From Bacillota bacterium (GTDB lineage: Bacteria; Bacillota; Clostridia; Clostridiales; Clostridiaceae), in the NCBI GenBank assembly GCA_023435985.1, contig JAEZKY010000297.1:1-44479 (forward strand): DNA of 44,479 nucleotides, written 5' to 3'. Within the stretch, counting starts at the first letter, position 1. Each line of letters opens with the position of its first letter. The notes beneath the pieces are model-generated. The model saw nothing but the letters and a program-made list of their open reading frames with translations. It searched no databases and was not told the origin of the DNA. The translations under genes were made by a program, and so were the position numbers. This document shows positions 42,920 to 44,479 of the stretch, piece by piece.

Positions 42920-43912
42920 ATGTCAATTTTAGTTTGTGGCGGAGCTGGATATATAGGTTCACATACAGTACATGAACTTATAAAGCAAAATAAGGATGTA
43001 ATCATAGTTGATAACCTACAATCTGGCCACATTAAGGCTGTGAATTCAAAAGCAAAATTTTATAAAGGTGATATAAGAGATTCTGAATTCTTAGATAAGG
43101 TTTTTTGTGAAAATAAAATTGAAGCTATAATACATTTTGCTGCTAATTCTCTAGTTGGGGAAAGCATGGAAAAACCATTATTATATTTCAATAATAATGT
43201 ATATGGTATGCAAATTTTACTTGAAAGCATGGTAAAGCATGATATTAAACATATTGTATTTTCTTCCACAGCAGCAGTATATGGAGAACCTAAGAAAATT
43301 CCTATACTTGAGGATGATGAAACAAATCCAACCAATACTTATGGTGAAACAAAACTTACTATGGAAAAGATGATGAAATGGGTTAATAAGGCTCATGGGA
43401 TAACTTTTGTCTCATTAAGATACTTCAATGCAGCTGGTGCAATAGAAGATGGAACTATTGGTGAGGATCACTCTCCTGAGAGCCATCTAATACCATTAAT
43501 TCTTCAAGTTCCTCTAAAAAAGAGAGAAGCTATCACTGTTTTTGGAGAAGATTACGATACTCCAGATGGAACATGCATTAGAGATTACATTCATGTACTT
43601 GATTTAGCAGATGCACATATAAAGGCTGTTGATTATTTACTAAAGGGTAATGAAAGTAATATTTTTAACCTAGGTAATGGAATTGGCTTTAGCGTAAAAG
43701 AAATGATTGATTCAGCAAAAGAAGTTACTAATGAAGAAATTAAAGTCATTATAGGTGACAGAAGAGCTGGAGATCCAGCAAGACTAATTGCTTCAAATGA
43801 AAAGGCAAAGAAAATATTAGGCTGGAATCCTAAATATACAGATGTTAAAGATGTAATAAGTACCGCCTGGGGATGGCACAAAACTCATCCAAATGGCTTT
43901 GAAGACAGATAA
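42920..43912 (+). CDS. galE: UDP-glucose 4-epimerase
   Basis: This 330-residue short-chain dehydrogenase-fold enzyme interconverts UDP-galactose and UDP-glucose. GGAGYIGSH is the NAD site, SSTAAVYGEP and the YGETK (Tyr-x3-Lys) pair form the active site, and RYFNAAGA and GDRRAGDPARL are family motifs. AAAGGAG precedes the ATG. It is second in the gal operon, 180 bases after galK, with the structured spacer between. Confidence 0.95.
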   Translation: MSILVCGGAGYIGSHTVHELIKQNKDVIIVDNLQSGHIKAVNSKAKFYKGDIRDSEFLDKVFCENKIEAIIHFAANSLVGESMEKPLLYFNNNVYGMQILLESMVKHDIKHIVFSSTAAVYGEPKKIPILEDDETNPTNTYGETKLTMEKMMKWVNKAHGITFVSLRYFNAAGAIEDGTIGEDHSPESHLIPLILQVPLKKREAITVFGEDYDTPDGTCIRDYIHVLDLADAHIKAVDYLLKGNESNIFNLGNGIGFSVKEMIDSAKEVTNEEIKVIIGDRRAGDPARLIASNEKAKKILGWNPKYTDVKDVISTAWGWHKTHPNGFEDR

Positions 43913-43918
43913 TAAATA

Positions 43919-44048
43919 CTAGTTATGAATTAAGAGTTATGAGTTTAAGGAAGAAAATCAACAGGTTTTTCAAAAAACATTTTAAGAAATCCCCAAGTTG
44001 GGGATTTCATCTTTAACTTAGAACTTATCATTTATAATTCATCACTAA
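43919..44048. repeat. Nested hairpin between galE and galT
   Basis: The outer arms (AGTTATGAATTAAGAGTTATGA-type sequence at left, its imperfect complement at about 44015-44048) enclose an inner hairpin AAATCCCC...GGGGATTT at about 43989-44009. On the plus strand TTTCATCTTT follows the inner stem, so it may partly terminate transcription before galT. Confidence 0.5.
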
Positions 44049-44067
44049 AAATCAGGGAGGTTTTAGC

Positions 44068-44479
44068 ATGGTAAATATAAACCTTGAAATAAACAGACTT
44101 ATAAACTTTGCATTAAATAAAAAACTTATAGCTGCTGAGGATGTGATTTATTCTACAAATATGTTGCTTGGCACATTAAATTTAAATGAATTTGAATTTA
44201 TTAAAGTTGAAGAAAATTTAGAAACTTCAGCACCTATTTTAGAAAACATTTTAGATTATGCTTGTGAAAAGGATTTACTAGAAAATACTACTCCTGAAAG
44301 AGACTTATTTGACACAAAAATCATGAACTGCATAATGCCAAGACCTTCAGAAGTCATAAATAAATTTAATGAATTATATAATTCATCTCCTGAAAGGGCT
44401 ACTGAATATTATTACAATTTAAGCATAGCTTCAAATTACATAAGAAAAGATAGAATTGATAAAAATATTATATGGAAAG
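44068..44479 (+). CDS. galT: Type-2 galactose-1-phosphate uridylyltransferase (5' part)
   Basis: The first 137 codons are present before the window ends. MVNINLEINRLINFALNKK, AAEDVIYSTNMLLGTL and KIMNCIMPRPSEVINKF match the Firmicute GalT2 family, which differs from E. coli GalT and lacks its N-terminal zinc site. GGGAGG precedes the ATG. It would transfer UMP to galactose 1-phosphate, completing the galK-galE-galT pathway. Confidence 0.9.
   Translation, partial: MVNINLEINRLINFALNKKLIAAEDVIYSTNMLLGTLNLNEFEFIKVEENLETSAPILENILDYACEKDLLENTTPERDLFDTKIMNCIMPRPSEVINKFNELYNSSPERATEYYYNLSIASNYIRKDRIDKNIIWK

Overview
The window is AT-rich DNA with strong AGGAGG-type ribosome binding sites, CotF-type spore coat genes, a type-2 galT and a GTG-rich start repertoire. 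This points to a spore-forming, probably solventogenic, Clostridium (C. beijerinckii/C. saccharobutylicum-like). The species guess is low confidence.

Region 1 (about 1-27735, almost all minus strand) is the most interesting part. It looks like a Gram-positive type VI-secretion-like contractile injection system. In transcription order it holds: a 724-residue protein whose N-terminal part reads as TssB/VipA and whose remainder is probably TssC-like, i.e. a one-piece sheath; two tandem Hcp-like tube proteins; a strong hairpin/terminator; a J-domain protein; two FHA proteins; two PP2C-like proteins, both lacking a usual metal-binding Asp; two unassigned proteins that may be baseplate wedge subunits; an atypical SAP-Hsp70 protein; a candidate TssK-like adaptor; a small membrane protein; a DcrB/Eag-like protein; VgrG1; two unknowns; a DUF4280 PAAR-like tip; and VgrG2. 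Two effector/immunity cassettes follow. Each effector starts with a long array of choline/glucan-type cell-wall-binding repeats, has no signal peptide, and ends in a unique C-terminal domain. Each is followed by a small membrane-anchored candidate immunity gene. The second cassette sits behind a 5'-truncated copy of VgrG2, so it appears to have arisen by cassette duplication. No ClpV, TssJLM, TssE or protein kinase is seen in the window. A truncated transposase joined to a zinc-ribbon fragment ends the region.

Region 2 (about 28080-35022, minus strand) is a polyamine operon: an HD-domain gene, speD, an Orn/Lys/Arg decarboxylase, speE, carboxynorspermidine synthase and nspC. It combines the S-adenosylmethionine-dependent and the carboxyspermidine routes to triamines.

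Region 3 (35135-41030) holds a DUF3892 gene, a HAD phosphatase, two CotF-like spore coat genes, an unknown membrane protein, a dCache chemoreceptor and a Met/Asn/Gly-rich low-complexity protein. Region 4 (41071-44479, plus strand) is a Leloir galactose operon, galK-galE-galT (galT cut by the window edge), with a LacI/GalR-type operator at the galK promoter.

Three related full-length palindromic elements of about 190-200 bp lie at 15070-15259, 29429-29626 and 41071-41259. They show compensatory changes in their stems and form an interspersed repeat family not explained by the genes.
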